Part shown: positions 36,691-46,084 of the stretch, piece by piece
Numbering within the stretch: position 1 is the stretch's first letter
Layout: each line of letters opens with the position of its first letter
Assembly: GCA_021739635.1 (NCBI GenBank)
Contig: JAIPBH010000005.1
Span: forward strand, 175,172-239,171
DNA: 64,000 nt
Reading direction: 5' to 3'
From: Flavobacteriaceae bacterium
Lineage (GTDB): Bacteria > Bacteroidota > Bacteroidia > Flavobacteriales > Flavobacteriaceae
Program-made: the position numbers and the translations under genes
Notes under the pieces: model-generated
Database searches by the model: none
Told to the model about the DNA's origin: nothing
Seen by the model: only the letters and a program-made list of their open reading frames with translations

Positions 36691-37773
36691 ATGAAAAATA
36701 CTGCTTTAACATCAACACATGAAGCTTTAGGAGCAAAAATGGTTCCTTTTGCAGGTTTTAATATGCCTGTTCAATATGAAGGCGTCAATGCGGAACATGA
36801 AACTGTAAGAAATTCTGTTGGTGTTTTTGATGTTTCTCATATGGGTGAATTTTTAATTGAAGGCGAACATGCTTTGGAATTGATTCAGAAAGTAACCACT
36901 AATGATGCATCAAAATTAACCATTGGAAAAGCGCAATATAGTTGCTTGCCAAATGATAATGGTGGTATTGTTGATGATTTAATTGTTTATAAAATTAAAG
37001 AATTTACCTATTTGTTAGTGGTTAATGCTAGCAATATTGAAAAAGACTGGAAATGGATTCAATCTAAAAATAATATTGGTGCAAACATGAGAAATCTTTC
37101 AGATGATTACTCATTATTAGCTATTCAAGGTCCAAAAGCTGTTGAAGCCATGCAATCATTATCAAGTCATGATTTATCTGCCATTCCATTTTACAATTTT
37201 ATAGTTGGAGATTTTGCGGGTATTGAATACGTTATTATTTCTGCTACAGGTTATACAGGAAGTGGTGGTTTTGAAATTTATTGTAAAAACAGCGAAGTCA
37301 AACAAATTTGGGATAAAGTCTTTGAAGCTGGAAAAGCTTACGGTATTAAACCTATTGGTTTGGCTGCTCGTGATACGTTACGATTAGAAATGGGTTATTG
37401 CTTATATGGTAATGATATTGATGATACCACTTCGCCTATTGAAGCTGGTTTAGGTTGGATAACAAAATTCACTAAAGACTTCACAAATTCTGAAGCTTTA
37501 AAATCTCAAAAAGAACATGGACCAAAACGCAAATTAATTGCTTTTGAATTAGATGAACGTGGTGTTCCACGTCATGGTTACGACATCGTGGATGCTAATG
37601 GTGTTAAAATTGGAGACGTTACTTCGGGTACTATGTCGCCATCATTAAATAAAGGAATTGGCTTAGGGTATGTGCCAACTGCTTTTGCAGAAGTTGGTAG
37701 TAAAATTAATATTCAAATTCGAAAAAATGCTGTGCCAGCAACTGTTGTAAAATTACCATTTTACAAAGGCTAA
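36691..37773 (+). CDS. gcvT: Aminomethyltransferase (glycine cleavage T protein)
   Basis: T subunit of the glycine cleavage system: transfers the aminomethyl carbon from lipoyl H-protein to tetrahydrofolate. It has 360 residues with [29 protein letters not shown], the folate-site [32 protein letters not shown], and the C-terminal [16 protein letters not shown]. The H and P subunit genes are not in the window. The epimerase-like gene follows 33 bp later. Confidence 0.96.
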   Translation: MKNTALTSTHEALGAKMVPFAGFNMPVQYEGVNAEHETVRNSVGVFDVSHMGEFLIEGEHALELIQKVTTNDASKLTIGKAQYSCLPNDNGGIVDDLIVYKIKEFTYLLVVNASNIEKDWKWIQSKNNIGANMRNLSDDYSLLAIQGPKAVEAMQSLSSHDLSAIPFYNFIVGDFAGIEYVIISATGYTGSGGFEIYCKNSEVKQIWDKVFEAGKAYGIKPIGLAARDTLRLEMGYCLYGNDIDDTTSPIEAGLGWITKFTKDFTNSEALKSQKEHGPKRKLIAFELDERGVPRHGYDIVDANGVKIGDVTSGTMSPSLNKGIGLGYVPTAFAEVGSKINIQIRKNAVPATVVKLPFYKG

Positions 37774-37806
37774 AATTAATGGCTCATTTGCCGTATTGAA
37801 CACATT

Positions 37807-38634
37807 TTGGATAAAGAAAGCAAACACAGAATATTAATTTTAGGAGCAAGCGGATTTTTGGGTGGCGCTCTTTACAAAGAACTCTGCTCCTATTTCAAAA
37901 CGTTTGGCACGTATCACACAGATAATATAAACTTTAGTAAAAACAAACATTTTTTTCAGTATAATCTCGAAGAAGATGATGTTTTTGAAATACTAAACAT
38001 TGTAAAGCCAACTATCATTATATCCTCATTAAGAGGCGATTTTTCAGCACAAGTCATTGTTCATAAGCATCTTTCAGAATATATAATATCACATACCTGC
38101 AAACTTATTTTCTTATCATCAGCCAATGTGTTTGACGCTTATAGTAAATATCCAAGTTATGAACATGATAAAACTTTAAGCAATAGCGTTTATGGTCATT
38201 TCAAAATAAAAATTGAAAATATGCTGTTACGATTACCAAAAAAGAAAACAACAATAATTAGGTTGCCTATGGTTTTTGGTGCGCAATCTCCTAGATTAAA
38301 TGTCATTACCCAAAATTTAAAAGAGCAATCACCTATTGATGTTTTTCCTAATTTAATAATGAATGTTACTACAGATTCAAAATTTTGCCAACAAATTCAT
38401 TATATTATAAACCGAGATAAATTTGGTATTTTTCATTTAGGAAGTAATGATTTGGTGCATCATGACGATTTTATAAAAGAAATTATTGAGTCTCTTGGCG
38501 TTAAAAATGCCATCCTTAAAAATGTTTACACCACAAATGACGACAGATATTTAGCTGTTTTACCAAAAGACAATGTATTGCCTAAACATTTACAATTGTA
38601 CAGTCAAGAAATACTAACCGAAATTAAAAACTAA
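37807..38634 (+). CDS. NAD-dependent epimerase/dehydratase-like protein (RmlD-like)
   Basis: Protein of 275 residues starting at TTG, as no ATG is available before the Rossmann motif. ILILGASGFLGGALYKEL (about 8-25) is the nucleotide-binding GxxGxxG. Downstream are FLSSANVF and, at the SDR catalytic Tyr-x-x-x-Lys, VYGHFKIKIE. Similarity is greatest to sugar-nucleotide reductases such as RmlD. Partner genes for sugar synthesis are absent. It sits between gcvT (33 bp upstream) and pterin dehydratase (4 bp downstream). Confidence 0.75.
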   Translation: MDKESKHRILILGASGFLGGALYKELCSYFKTFGTYHTDNINFSKNKHFFQYNLEEDDVFEILNIVKPTIIISSLRGDFSAQVIVHKHLSEYIISHTCKLIFLSSANVFDAYSKYPSYEHDKTLSNSVYGHFKIKIENMLLRLPKKKTTIIRLPMVFGAQSPRLNVITQNLKEQSPIDVFPNLIMNVTTDSKFCQQIHYIINRDKFGIFHLGSNDLVHHDDFIKEIIESLGVKNAILKNVYTTNDDRYLAVLPKDNVLPKHLQLYSQEILTEIKN

Positions 38635-38638
38635 TATT

Positions 38639-38932
38639 ATGAATAAACTATCAGAACAAGACATTCAAGCCAGATTATTAAGATTTCCAGATTGGGAATA
38701 TTATGACAATGCCATTCATGCAGAATTTGAATTTGAAAATTTTAAAGATTGTTTTAGCGCCATGAGCAGAATTGCATTTGAATGTGAAGCCTTAAATCAT
38801 CATCCAAATTGGTCAAATGTATATAATGTATTAACTATTTCTTTATCAACACATAGTGCTAATGGAGTAACCGAATTAGATTTTAAATTAGCAGAAGCCA
38901 TAGAAACTATTGTAGAACCTGATGAAGACTAA
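38639..38932 (+). CDS. 4a-hydroxytetrahydrobiopterin dehydratase
   Basis: Protein of 97 residues with the full PCD/DCoH fold and the catalytic His motif: HAEFEFENFKDCFSAMSRIAFECEALNHHPNWSNVYNVL, then LSTHSANGVTELDFKLAEAIE. The EALNHHPNW region supplies the pterin-binding histidines. It recycles 4a-carbinolamine pterins formed by aromatic amino acid hydroxylases. No hydroxylase is nearby. It follows the epimerase-like gene by 4 bp. Confidence 0.94.
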   Translation: MNKLSEQDIQARLLRFPDWEYYDNAIHAEFEFENFKDCFSAMSRIAFECEALNHHPNWSNVYNVLTISLSTHSANGVTELDFKLAEAIETIVEPDED

Positions 38933-39020
38933 AAAAACATTTGTAAGCAGTTGCAGTAAACCTTTTAAGTAATACGTAAGATTATTATCATTTATAGTCC
39001 TTTCATTTTTTAGAATTTAT

Positions 39021-39028
39021 TAAATTTG
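39021..39028 (+). promoter_or_regulatory. Candidate -7 box (TAAATTTG) for the YebC gene
   Basis: Matches TAnnTTTG 57 bp before the start, within a 153-bp gap. No convincing -33. Confidence 0.35.
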
Positions 39029-39085
39029 CTGCCATTACAAAAAACCTTTTTTTGACCTTAAACTTTTTAACTTTAAACTAAAATT

Positions 39086-39805
39086 ATGGGAAGAGCTTTT
39101 GAATTTAGAAAAGCACGTAAAATGAAGCGTTGGTCTGCTATGAGCAAAGCGTTTACACGTATTGGAAAAGATATTGTCATGGCAGTGAAAGAAGGCGGAC
39201 CAGATCCAGCAAGTAATTCACGGTTAAGAGCAGTCATACAAAACGCCAAGTCAGTAAACATGCCTAAAGACAATGTGGAACGTGCTATAAAAAAAGCAAG
39301 TGATAAAAGTCAGGGCGATTATAAAGAAGTTATTTTTGAAGGTTATGCACCTCATGGAATTGCAATTTTAGTTGAAACCGCTACAGACAATAATACCAGA
39401 ACGGTTGCAAACGTAAGAAGTTATTTCAATAAATGTGATGGAAGTTTAGGAACATCGGGTTCTGTGGTTTTTATGTTTGACCACACTTGTAACTTCAGAA
39501 TTAATGCTGAAGGTTTAGATCCTGAAGAAGTGGAATTAGAATTTATTGATTATGGTGCAGAAGAAGTCTTTGCTGATGAAGACGGCATTTTAATTTATGC
39601 GCCTTTTGAAAGTTTTGGAGCTATTCAATCTGCTTTAGAAGAAAAAGGGATTGAAATTTTATCCTCTGGTTTTGAGCGAATTCCTCAGGTTACAAAACCA
39701 TTAAGCGCTGCTGAAGCAGCAGATGTTGAAAAGCTTCTTGAAAAACTAGAAGAAGATGATGATGTACAATATGTGTATCATACCATGCAAGAAACTGAAG
39801 AATAG
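39086..39805 (+). CDS. YebC/PmpR-family protein
   Basis: Protein of 239 residues of the TACO1/YebC family. It starts MGRAFEFRKARKMKRWSAMSKAFTRIGKDIVMAVKEGGPDP, then has MPKDNVERAIKKAS, GYAPHGIAILVETATDNNTRTVANVRSYFNKCDGSLGTSGSV and the conserved EEDDDVQYVYHTM end. Proteins of this family are described as transcriptional regulators or as factors that help ribosomes through difficult (poly-proline) stretches. It is followed by a strong terminator and is monocistronic. Confidence 0.95.
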   Translation: MGRAFEFRKARKMKRWSAMSKAFTRIGKDIVMAVKEGGPDPASNSRLRAVIQNAKSVNMPKDNVERAIKKASDKSQGDYKEVIFEGYAPHGIAILVETATDNNTRTVANVRSYFNKCDGSLGTSGSVVFMFDHTCNFRINAEGLDPEEVELEFIDYGAEEVFADEDGILIYAPFESFGAIQSALEEKGIEILSSGFERIPQVTKPLSAAEAADVEKLLEKLEEDDDVQYVYHTMQETEE

Positions 39806-39822
39806 ATTTCTTTCAAACATAT

Positions 39823-39849
39823 AAAAAGAGGGCAAATTGCCCTCTTTTT
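39823..39849 (+). terminator. Intrinsic terminator after the YebC gene
   Basis: AAAAAGAGGGC - AAATT - GCCCTCTTTTT followed by more T. The 11-bp stem with a GC-rich core begins 18 bp after the stop codon. Confidence 0.88.
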
Positions 39850-39944
39850 TTTGATTAATTTTTAATATCTTTTCAATTTAAAATAAAGAATTATTTTACT
39901 TAAAATTTGCTAAACTTACATCTAATTAAAATTATCATATAAAA

Positions 39945-40397
39945 ATGAAAAAAATACTACCAGTATTGTTTGTCCTAATGTTTTCAAAAATGGCTTATTG
40001 CCAGAATAAAAATGATTTTTCATTAAAATTTAATCATGTAGCCCTATCGGTTAAAGATGTTGATGTGTCTGCTGCATTTTATAAAAACACATTAAATCTT
40101 GAGGAGATAACGAACAGAACAAAAAAAGAAGGTATTAGATGGTTTTCGTTAAGTGATGGTAAAGAATTACATTTAATTTCAACAATTAAAGAACCTGTAA
40201 CTTTAAATAAAGCAGTACATTTTGCTATGTCAACATCACATTTCAATGCTTTTTTAATGACTATTCAAAATAATAAAATCACTTATTCAGATTGGTTAGG
40301 ACAACTTAATACCGTTACAACAAGAGCAGATGGTATTAAACAAATTTATATCCAAGATCCTGATGGATACTGGATTGAAATAAATGGTGAAGAATAA
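39945..40397 (+). CDS. Secreted VOC-family (glyoxalase-like) protein
   Basis: Protein of 150 residues. The signal peptide MKKILPVLFVLMFSKMAYCQ precedes a single VOC domain: LKFNHVALSVKDVDVSAAFYKNTLNLEEI, then IRWFSLSDGKELHLI, and IKQIYIQDPDGYWIEINGEE. The His, Glu (HLI, WIEIN) ligands of a metal site appear kept. VOC proteins include glyoxalase I and fosfomycin-resistance enzymes; an exported member is less usual. It is followed by the M1 aminopeptidase 18 bp later. Confidence 0.85.
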   Translation: MKKILPVLFVLMFSKMAYCQNKNDFSLKFNHVALSVKDVDVSAAFYKNTLNLEEITNRTKKEGIRWFSLSDGKELHLISTIKEPVTLNKAVHFAMSTSHFNAFLMTIQNNKITYSDWLGQLNTVTTRADGIKQIYIQDPDGYWIEINGEE

Positions 40398-40415
40398 AAA
40401 TTTAAAAAATAATAT

Positions 40416-42026
40416 ATGTTGTTTCTAAATAAAAAAATAGTTTTTGGCGTTGGATTCAACCTATCGCTTCTTTTTTCCTTGGCACAAAACCATGAAGAAA
40501 GATTTCAATCTATTGACGTTATAAATTATACGTTTAGCTTAACGTTAACAGATGAAACCAATGAAATTGATGGAAAAGCTGAGATTAAAATAAAATTCAA
40601 CAAGGCTGCAAAAAATTTTTATCTTGATTTGGTTTCCGTGCAATCAAATAATACTGGAATGACGGTAGAATCTGTTTTAGAAAACAATCAACCTCTTTCT
40701 TTTTCACAAGTTAACAATCAACTTGTTATAAATAATAGCGTAACAGAAACGGGAGAATTAAGAACTTATATTATAAAGTATAAAGGCATTCCTGCCGATG
40801 GTTTAATTATTTCAAAAAACAAATATGGCGATCGCACTTTTTTTGGTGATAATTGGCCAGATAGAGCAAAAAATTGGTTGCCAGTTGTGGATCATCCTTC
40901 AGACAAAGCAACTGTTGAATGGATTATTTCTGCACCTTCACATTACCAAACCATAGGAAACGGTTTAATGATTGAGAGAACAAATATTGATGATAAAACA
41001 ACCTTAACTCGTTGGAAAATGGATACACCAATTCCAACAAAAGTTATGGTCATTGGTGTGGCTAGATTTGCTGTTGAAAATCTAGAAGAACTATATAATA
41101 TCCCGGTTTCATCATGGGTATATCCTCAAGACAGAGATAAGGGTTTTAAAGATTATGCCTTAGCACTTCCAATACTTGATTTTATGGTAAATCGTGTTGG
41201 TCCTTATCCATTTAAAAAGCTTGCTAATGTGCAATCTAAAACGCTTTATGGTGGTATGGAAAATGCAGGAAATATTTTTTATAATGAAAACAGCATCACA
41301 GGCAATGGTGATTATGAAGCCGTTATAGCTCATGAAATAGCACACCAATGGTTTGGTGATTCAGCCTCAGAACGTAATTGGTACCACGTGTGGTTAAGTG
41401 AAGGATTTGCTACTTATTTTGAAAATCTATTTTATGAGAACAGATACGGAAGAGATTCTTTTGCTAATAAAATGAAAGAAGACAGACAGAAAGCCATAAG
41501 ATATTATAAACAAAGTCAATCACCAATTGTTGATACCACTATTACAGATTATTTACAACTATTAAGTCCGAATACTTACGAAAAAGCCAGTTGGGTTTTG
41601 CATATACTAAGGAAAGAATTAGGCACTGAATTATTTTTTAATGGCATTAAAAAATATTATGAAACCTATAAATATAACAACGCCTTAACTGGAGATTTTC
41701 AACGTGTTATGGAAGAAATTTCAGGTAAAGATTTAAATAGTTTTTTTAAGCAATGGCTATATCAATCAGGTCATCCAAAATTAGATATTACATGGAATGC
41801 AACTAATGATTTGACTATTGAAATCAAGCAAATACAAGAGCATCTTTTCGCTTTTCCCATAGAAATAAAAATTAATTTTGAAGATGGAAGCTCTACTTTA
41901 GAAACAATTTTGGTAACTAATAAAAATCAAAAAATAAGTATTAATAATTCTAAAAAAATCATTTCCATAGAACCTGATCCAAAGACTTGGTTGTTTTTTG
42001 AGTTGAACACTTTACAGCAGATTTAA
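40416..42026 (+). CDS. M1-family aminopeptidase
   Basis: Secreted or envelope zinc aminopeptidase of 536 residues. A hydrophobic N-terminus (8-23, cleavage near LAQ) precedes the beta-domain (about 30-210). The catalytic domain has the exopeptidase motif GGMEN (279-283), zinc motif HEIAH (306-310) and the third ligand Glu329 in WLSEGFATYFE. It is shorter than E. coli PepN and lacks its large C-terminal helical domain. It ends with a small beta domain from about 450. Confidence 0.92.
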   Translation: MLFLNKKIVFGVGFNLSLLFSLAQNHEERFQSIDVINYTFSLTLTDETNEIDGKAEIKIKFNKAAKNFYLDLVSVQSNNTGMTVESVLENNQPLSFSQVNNQLVINNSVTETGELRTYIIKYKGIPADGLIISKNKYGDRTFFGDNWPDRAKNWLPVVDHPSDKATVEWIISAPSHYQTIGNGLMIERTNIDDKTTLTRWKMDTPIPTKVMVIGVARFAVENLEELYNIPVSSWVYPQDRDKGFKDYALALPILDFMVNRVGPYPFKKLANVQSKTLYGGMENAGNIFYNENSITGNGDYEAVIAHEIAHQWFGDSASERNWYHVWLSEGFATYFENLFYENRYGRDSFANKMKEDRQKAIRYYKQSQSPIVDTTITDYLQLLSPNTYEKASWVLHILRKELGTELFFNGIKKYYETYKYNNALTGDFQRVMEEISGKDLNSFFKQWLYQSGHPKLDITWNATNDLTIEIKQIQEHLFAFPIEIKINFEDGSSTLETILVTNKNQKISINNSKKIISIEPDPKTWLFFELNTLQQI

Positions 42027-42131
42027 ATATTTTAATTATATGATAAAAGTCAAGTTTTAGTCAATTCAAAATTGATAATTTTATTTATTGAAAACGATAA
42101 TACTTATTTTTTAATTACAAAAGATTTTACA

Positions 42132-42917
42132 ATGAATAAAATAATCTATAAAACATTAATCTTAAGTTTAATTTTGATGATTTCTTGTAAATATCAAGAT
42201 AAAAAGGAAGAAATAACTAAAACTGAAGCACATAAACACTGGAGTTATGAAGGAGAAACGTCACCAGAACATTGGATAGAAATTGAAAAAAATTCTGATT
42301 GTAATGGTACAAGTCAATCCCCTATCAACATTATTGATATAAACACCATCTCTGTAGATTCTGCCGAAACCTTAAAAATACTTTATACACCAGAAACTGT
42401 GTTAAACAAAGTTGTAAATAATGGTCATTCTATTCAATTTGACTTTAATTCGGGCGATTCTATATCTTACAAAAACAACATTTATCATTTAAAACAAATA
42501 CATTTTCATGAGTCTTCTGAACATACTATTAATGGTATTAAATACCCAACTGAAATACATTTAGTACATCAAAGCAATTCAAAAAAAATTACCGTATTAA
42601 GTATTTTATGCATGGAAGGACAAGAAAGTCAGTTGTTTGAGTTTTTTGAAAGTTTTTTACCTATAGAAAGTGGACAATTTAAAACTATTAATAAAACCGT
42701 TGACTTGTTGGATTTATTTCCTGAAGATAAATCATTTTATTCATATGGTGGTTCATTAACAACACCACCATGTACCGAAAATGTTAGTTGGATTGTATTT
42801 AAACAGCCTATAATAATTTCATTAGATGAAGTTTTAAAACTTAAAAATAATATGCCTATTAATAATTATAGAAATGAGCAAGCTTTAAATAGCAGAAAAG
42901 TTTACTATAATTTTTAA
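42132..42917 (+). CDS. Alpha-class carbonic anhydrase, lipoprotein
   Basis: Periplasmic/surface CO2 hydration enzyme. I place the start at ATG 42132 (261 residues), because it gives a signal peptide with lipobox ILMISC (Cys19); an upstream TTG at 42072 would add a non-signal-like extension. The fold is marked by HWSYEGETSPEHW, SQSPINI, zinc ligands in QIHFHESSEHTI (two His) and EIHLVH (third His), and SLTTPPCTENVSWIVF. The gene lies 105 bp after the M1 gene. Confidence 0.93.
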   Translation: MNKIIYKTLILSLILMISCKYQDKKEEITKTEAHKHWSYEGETSPEHWIEIEKNSDCNGTSQSPINIIDINTISVDSAETLKILYTPETVLNKVVNNGHSIQFDFNSGDSISYKNNIYHLKQIHFHESSEHTINGIKYPTEIHLVHQSNSKKITVLSILCMEGQESQLFEFFESFLPIESGQFKTINKTVDLLDLFPEDKSFYSYGGSLTTPPCTENVSWIVFKQPIIISLDEVLKLKNNMPINNYRNEQALNSRKVYYNF

Positions 42918-42923
42918 GACCTT

Positions 42924-43652
42924 TTATTTATTTCTAACATAAATTAATTTAAACCGACCATTACTTTGGTCTCTTTGCTCAGTTTCAAAAATATCCAACG
43001 ATTTAAATAAAGGTGTCAATTTTTCAAAACCAAAGTTTCTAGCATCAAAATTGGGTTGTTTTTTAAGTATGAGTGAGCCAACATCACCTAAAAAAGCCCA
43101 TCCATCTTCATCAGCTGCATCAGATACTGAAGTTTTTAGCATCCTTATAACTTTGGGTGTGATATTATATAAGTTGGTTTTTTCGGTTTTTCCATCAGCT
43201 TCAGACTTTTCCTCATAGGTTTTTAAAATCTCTAAGTATATGAATTTATCACAAGCTACAATAAAAGGATCTGGTGTTTTCTTTTCTCCAATACCGTAAA
43301 CTTGTAATCCTGCTTCTCGTAAACGCGTGGCTAATTTTGTGAAATCACTATCTGATGAAGCCAAACAAAAAGCATCAACTTTATTGGAATATAAAATATC
43401 CATGGCGTCAATAATCATTGCTGAATCAGTAGCGTTCTTGCCAGTCGTATAACTATATTGTTGTACCGGACTTATGGCATTTTCAAGCAAAACGCCTTTC
43501 CATTTTGCTAAATGAGGCTTAGTCCAATCTCCGTAAATTCTTTTTATGGTTGGTGTGCCGTATTTAGCAATTTCTTCCATCATTTCAGTAATGTACTTTG
43601 ATGGTATATTATCACCATCAATTAAAACGGCTATTTTTGTGTCTTTTATCAT
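42924..43652 (-). CDS. NYN-domain (LabA/DUF88-like) protein with OST-HTH
   Basis: Protein of 242 residues. The N-terminal NYN nuclease-like domain (about 5-150) has aspartates at IAVLIDGDNIPS, ATDSAMIIDAMD, and LASSDSDFTKLA that form the PIN-type metal site. A C-terminal region (about 160-242; VIRMLKTSVSDAADEDGWAFLGDVGSLILKKQPNFD) fits an OST-HTH/LOTUS RNA-binding domain. Such proteins are candidate RNases. It converges on the carbonic anhydrase gene with a 6-bp gap. Confidence 0.88.
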   Translation of the reverse strand: MIKDTKIAVLIDGDNIPSKYITEMMEEIAKYGTPTIKRIYGDWTKPHLAKWKGVLLENAISPVQQYSYTTGKNATDSAMIIDAMDILYSNKVDAFCLASSDSDFTKLATRLREAGLQVYGIGEKKTPDPFIVACDKFIYLEILKTYEEKSEADGKTEKTNLYNITPKVIRMLKTSVSDAADEDGWAFLGDVGSLILKKQPNFDARNFGFEKLTPLFKSLDIFETEQRDQSNGRFKLIYVRNK

Positions 43653-43784
43653 ATCTGTTAAAGGTAATAAAAGATTTGTAGTATCTCTTTTTTATGCGCT
43701 AAGAATTAAAACCCTAATGAAGTTCATATAAAATTTAATTTAAAAGAAAAATACTCTTTGAAGAATTAGGTAGCTTGTATTCTT

Positions 43785-44333
43785 TTATGAATATTCAGGA
43801 ATCTTGCCTTTAACACCTTTATAAAAAGCATGCATGAATTCAAAATCTTTTTCAATATCATCAGTTGGATAAAATGGCTCTGAAATTTTATTTTGCTTAT
43901 TTTCAAAATCAAAAGTAAACATGATAATAGGCACTTTAGCTTCTTTTGCTATATAATAAAATCCCGTTCGCCATTTATTTACTTTTTTTCTTGTTCCTTC
44001 TGGAGACATAGCCATCCTAAACTCTTCTCTATCTTTAAAAAGTTTAGCTATAGCTTGTACTTTATTTTCTTTGGTATGTCTATCAATTGGAGCGCCACCT
44101 AAAATTCTAAAAAGCCATCCTATTGGGAACACAAATAATTCCTTTTTTCCCACAAAGTTTGTCTTCACATTTAAAACGGAACGCAGTAAAACACCCATAT
44201 AAAAATCGTGCCAACTGGTATGTGGTGCGGCGATAATGACTGCTTTTTTAATAGATTCTTTTGATATATTGGTATTACCAACAACTTTCCATCCTAAAAG
44301 TTTAAAATATATAAATTTGGATAGCCATTGCAT
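43785..44333 (-). CDS. Acyl-phosphate/glycerophosphate acyltransferase (PlsC-like)
   Basis: Protein of 182 residues. The catalytic HX4D motif is PHTSWHDFYMG and the phosphate-binding motif is MSPEGTRKKVN, both hallmarks of 1-acylglycerol-3-phosphate acyltransferases. It is short for PlsC and could act on another lipid or on lipid A. It follows the kdnB-like gene by 1 bp, ending the run kdsB-HAD-CAT-kdnB-acyltransferase, which points to a lipid/LPS role by context. Confidence 0.85.
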   Translation of the reverse strand: MQWLSKFIYFKLLGWKVVGNTNISKESIKKAVIIAAPHTSWHDFYMGVLLRSVLNVKTNFVGKKELFVFPIGWLFRILGGAPIDRHTKENKVQAIAKLFKDREEFRMAMSPEGTRKKVNKWRTGFYYIAKEAKVPIIMFTFDFENKQNKISEPFYPTDDIEKDFEFMHAFYKGVKGKIPEYS

Positions 44334-44334
44334 A

Positions 44335-45417
44335 TTACATTTTTTGGTATAAGTGTTTTAACTTTTCACGGGTAATTGTTTTTTTCCAGTTTTTACCTAA
44401 GGCATTTTCCCAAAGAGGTTCTAAACTCAATGAAATATTTATCATAATATCAAATTCAGAATCATCTAAATTAGCACAAATACCTTTTGGTAATTCAATA
44501 TGATGTTTCTTTTTCATGGCTTTAAAAATAGCAACGCCTTCTGGATAAAATTCTTCTAAATGGTCAAAAACAATGCAATTACCAATACCATGTTTGGTTC
44601 CTAATAAATAAGATAAGCCATAACTCATGGCATGAGCAACTCCAACTTGCGAATAAGCAATACTCATACCGCCATGCCAAGAAGCCATCATAAGTTTATC
44701 TTGAGCGTCATTCTCTGTTAAATGGTCTCCTAAATATATTTCTTTACAAAGCTGCAATGAAATATCGCCGTAACTTTGACTAAATGCATTTAAATAAGTG
44801 CCATTTAGAGATTCTATACAATGTATATAACAATCCATACCAGTATAAAACCATTGTTTTTTTGGAACATCTTTGGTTAACTCTGGATCTAATATAACTT
44901 GGTCAAAAGGTGTGAAATCTGAATTTATGCCTAATTTCATTTCTGGTCCAGTAAGCACAGTTGTTCTAGAAACTTCTGCTCCAGTTCCAGAAATAGTTGG
45001 TATTCCAACGTGATAAACCGCTGGATTTTTAACTAAATCCCATCCTTGATAATCTTTGGCTTCACCTTCATTTGTTAACATAATGGCTACTGCCTTTGCC
45101 AAATCTAGCAGTGTACCACCACCAATTCCAATAATTCCTGAAGTACCTTGTCTTGAGGTTAATATTATATCTTCAACTAAACTATCAACCTGTGATGTTT
45201 TTGGTTCTTCTTTTGCTGAAATATAAATGACTTTATCTTCATAAGATAATGGTATTCTTGATGTTAGCCATGCATTGCCTTTAAAAACATCATCAACCAA
45301 AAAAATAAATGGCGCATGTACATTTAATCGTTTTGATGATATAATTTCACTTAACTGATTGAAACTACCTCTGCCAAAAATGACTTTTGGCACCATGGGA
45401 AAGTTTTTATAACTCAT
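44335..45417 (-). CDS. kdnB: KdnB-like iron-containing alcohol dehydrogenase (Kdo 8-oxidase)
   Basis: Protein of 360 residues of the Fe-ADH fold: NAD-site GIGGGTLLDLAKAVAIMLTN, substrate/metal segment YHVGIPTISGTGAEVSRTTV, and metal-ligand histidines in MDCYIHCIES and VGVAHAMSYGLSYLLGTKHGIGNC. It closely matches KdnB of Shewanella as I recall it, beginning with KNFxMVxKxIFGRGSF and QGWDLxKxPAVxHxGIPTISGTGAE. That enzyme oxidises Kdo at C8 ahead of amination to 8-amino-Kdo. The aminotransferase KdnA is not adjacent. It shares the strand with kdsB two genes upstream, supporting the role. Confidence 0.8.
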   Translation of the reverse strand: MSYKNFPMVPKVIFGRGSFNQLSEIISSKRLNVHAPFIFLVDDVFKGNAWLTSRIPLSYEDKVIYISAKEEPKTSQVDSLVEDIILTSRQGTSGIIGIGGGTLLDLAKAVAIMLTNEGEAKDYQGWDLVKNPAVYHVGIPTISGTGAEVSRTTVLTGPEMKLGINSDFTPFDQVILDPELTKDVPKKQWFYTGMDCYIHCIESLNGTYLNAFSQSYGDISLQLCKEIYLGDHLTENDAQDKLMMASWHGGMSIAYSQVGVAHAMSYGLSYLLGTKHGIGNCIVFDHLEEFYPEGVAIFKAMKKKHHIELPKGICANLDDSEFDIMINISLSLEPLWENALGKNWKKTITREKLKHLYQKM

Positions 45418-45465
45418 TTAATATATTTTCTTTTACACAAATTAAAATTAGTATTATTTTAAAAT

Positions 45466-46083
45466 TTAAGCATTCAAAAAAACTTGAAATTTTTCTGAAA
45501 ACAAACCAACATCATAACCATCAACTAAGGCATGATTTACATTAATTGATACATTCATTAAAAAATCATTATTTACTTTACTTGCTTTGCTAAAAGCAAT
45601 TTTTGGAACCGAGTCAAATGGTGATGATATAGGTTCTTTATGACCTGAAAAATTCAACCAAGGCATTGCAGAACAATGAATACAATCTAATCCATTTTTT
45701 GGTGGAAATAAATCATTTGATGAATTAATCCGTTTTTTTTCTTGTTCAATATTTTTTACAAATACACCCAAATCAGAATTAAAATCAATAAACGAAAAAC
45801 CAAACGTGTTATCGTCTCTCATGATTGTAGCTGATGCATGTATCGTATTAAACTCAACAATGTTATCTTTTAATATTCTTAATTTTAAAGCTTTAATAGC
45901 ATTAATTGCCTTCATACAGTCATGCAAGTATTTAGCAAAAAAACTTATATTATTATCTTTTGAAAACTGATATGCTTTAGTCACATTAAAAGGAATAGTT
46001 ACAGCAAAATATGGGTCTGTTAAACCTTTAAAATGCTCATAATGTTGTTTTCTGTTCCAAGAATTAATATCTAAAACCTTCAT
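45466..46083 (-). CDS. Chloramphenicol acetyltransferase-fold protein
   Basis: Protein of 205 residues of the CatA family: N-terminal DINSWNRKQHYEHFKGLTDPYFAVTIPFNVT, FFAKYLHDCMKAINA, and the catalytic-His motif NHALVDGYDVGLFSE. Classical CAT has HHAxxDGxH; here the first His is Asn but the second His and the Asp-Gly are kept. Most CAT-fold genes in this phylum are not resistance genes. It sits between HAD and kdnB, so an envelope-sugar acetylation is a possible role (inference). Confidence 0.8.
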   Translation of the reverse strand: MKVLDINSWNRKQHYEHFKGLTDPYFAVTIPFNVTKAYQFSKDNNISFFAKYLHDCMKAINAIKALKLRILKDNIVEFNTIHASATIMRDDNTFGFSFIDFNSDLGVFVKNIEQEKKRINSSNDLFPPKNGLDCIHCSAMPWLNFSGHKEPISSPFDSVPKIAFSKASKVNNDFLMNVSINVNHALVDGYDVGLFSEKFQVFLNA

Positions 46084-46084
46084 G

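Noticed and set aside
42072..42131. Upstream TTG start for the carbonic anhydrase
   Set aside because: It would bury the lipoprotein signal behind 20 residues; ATG 42132 gives a proper signal peptide and lipobox.
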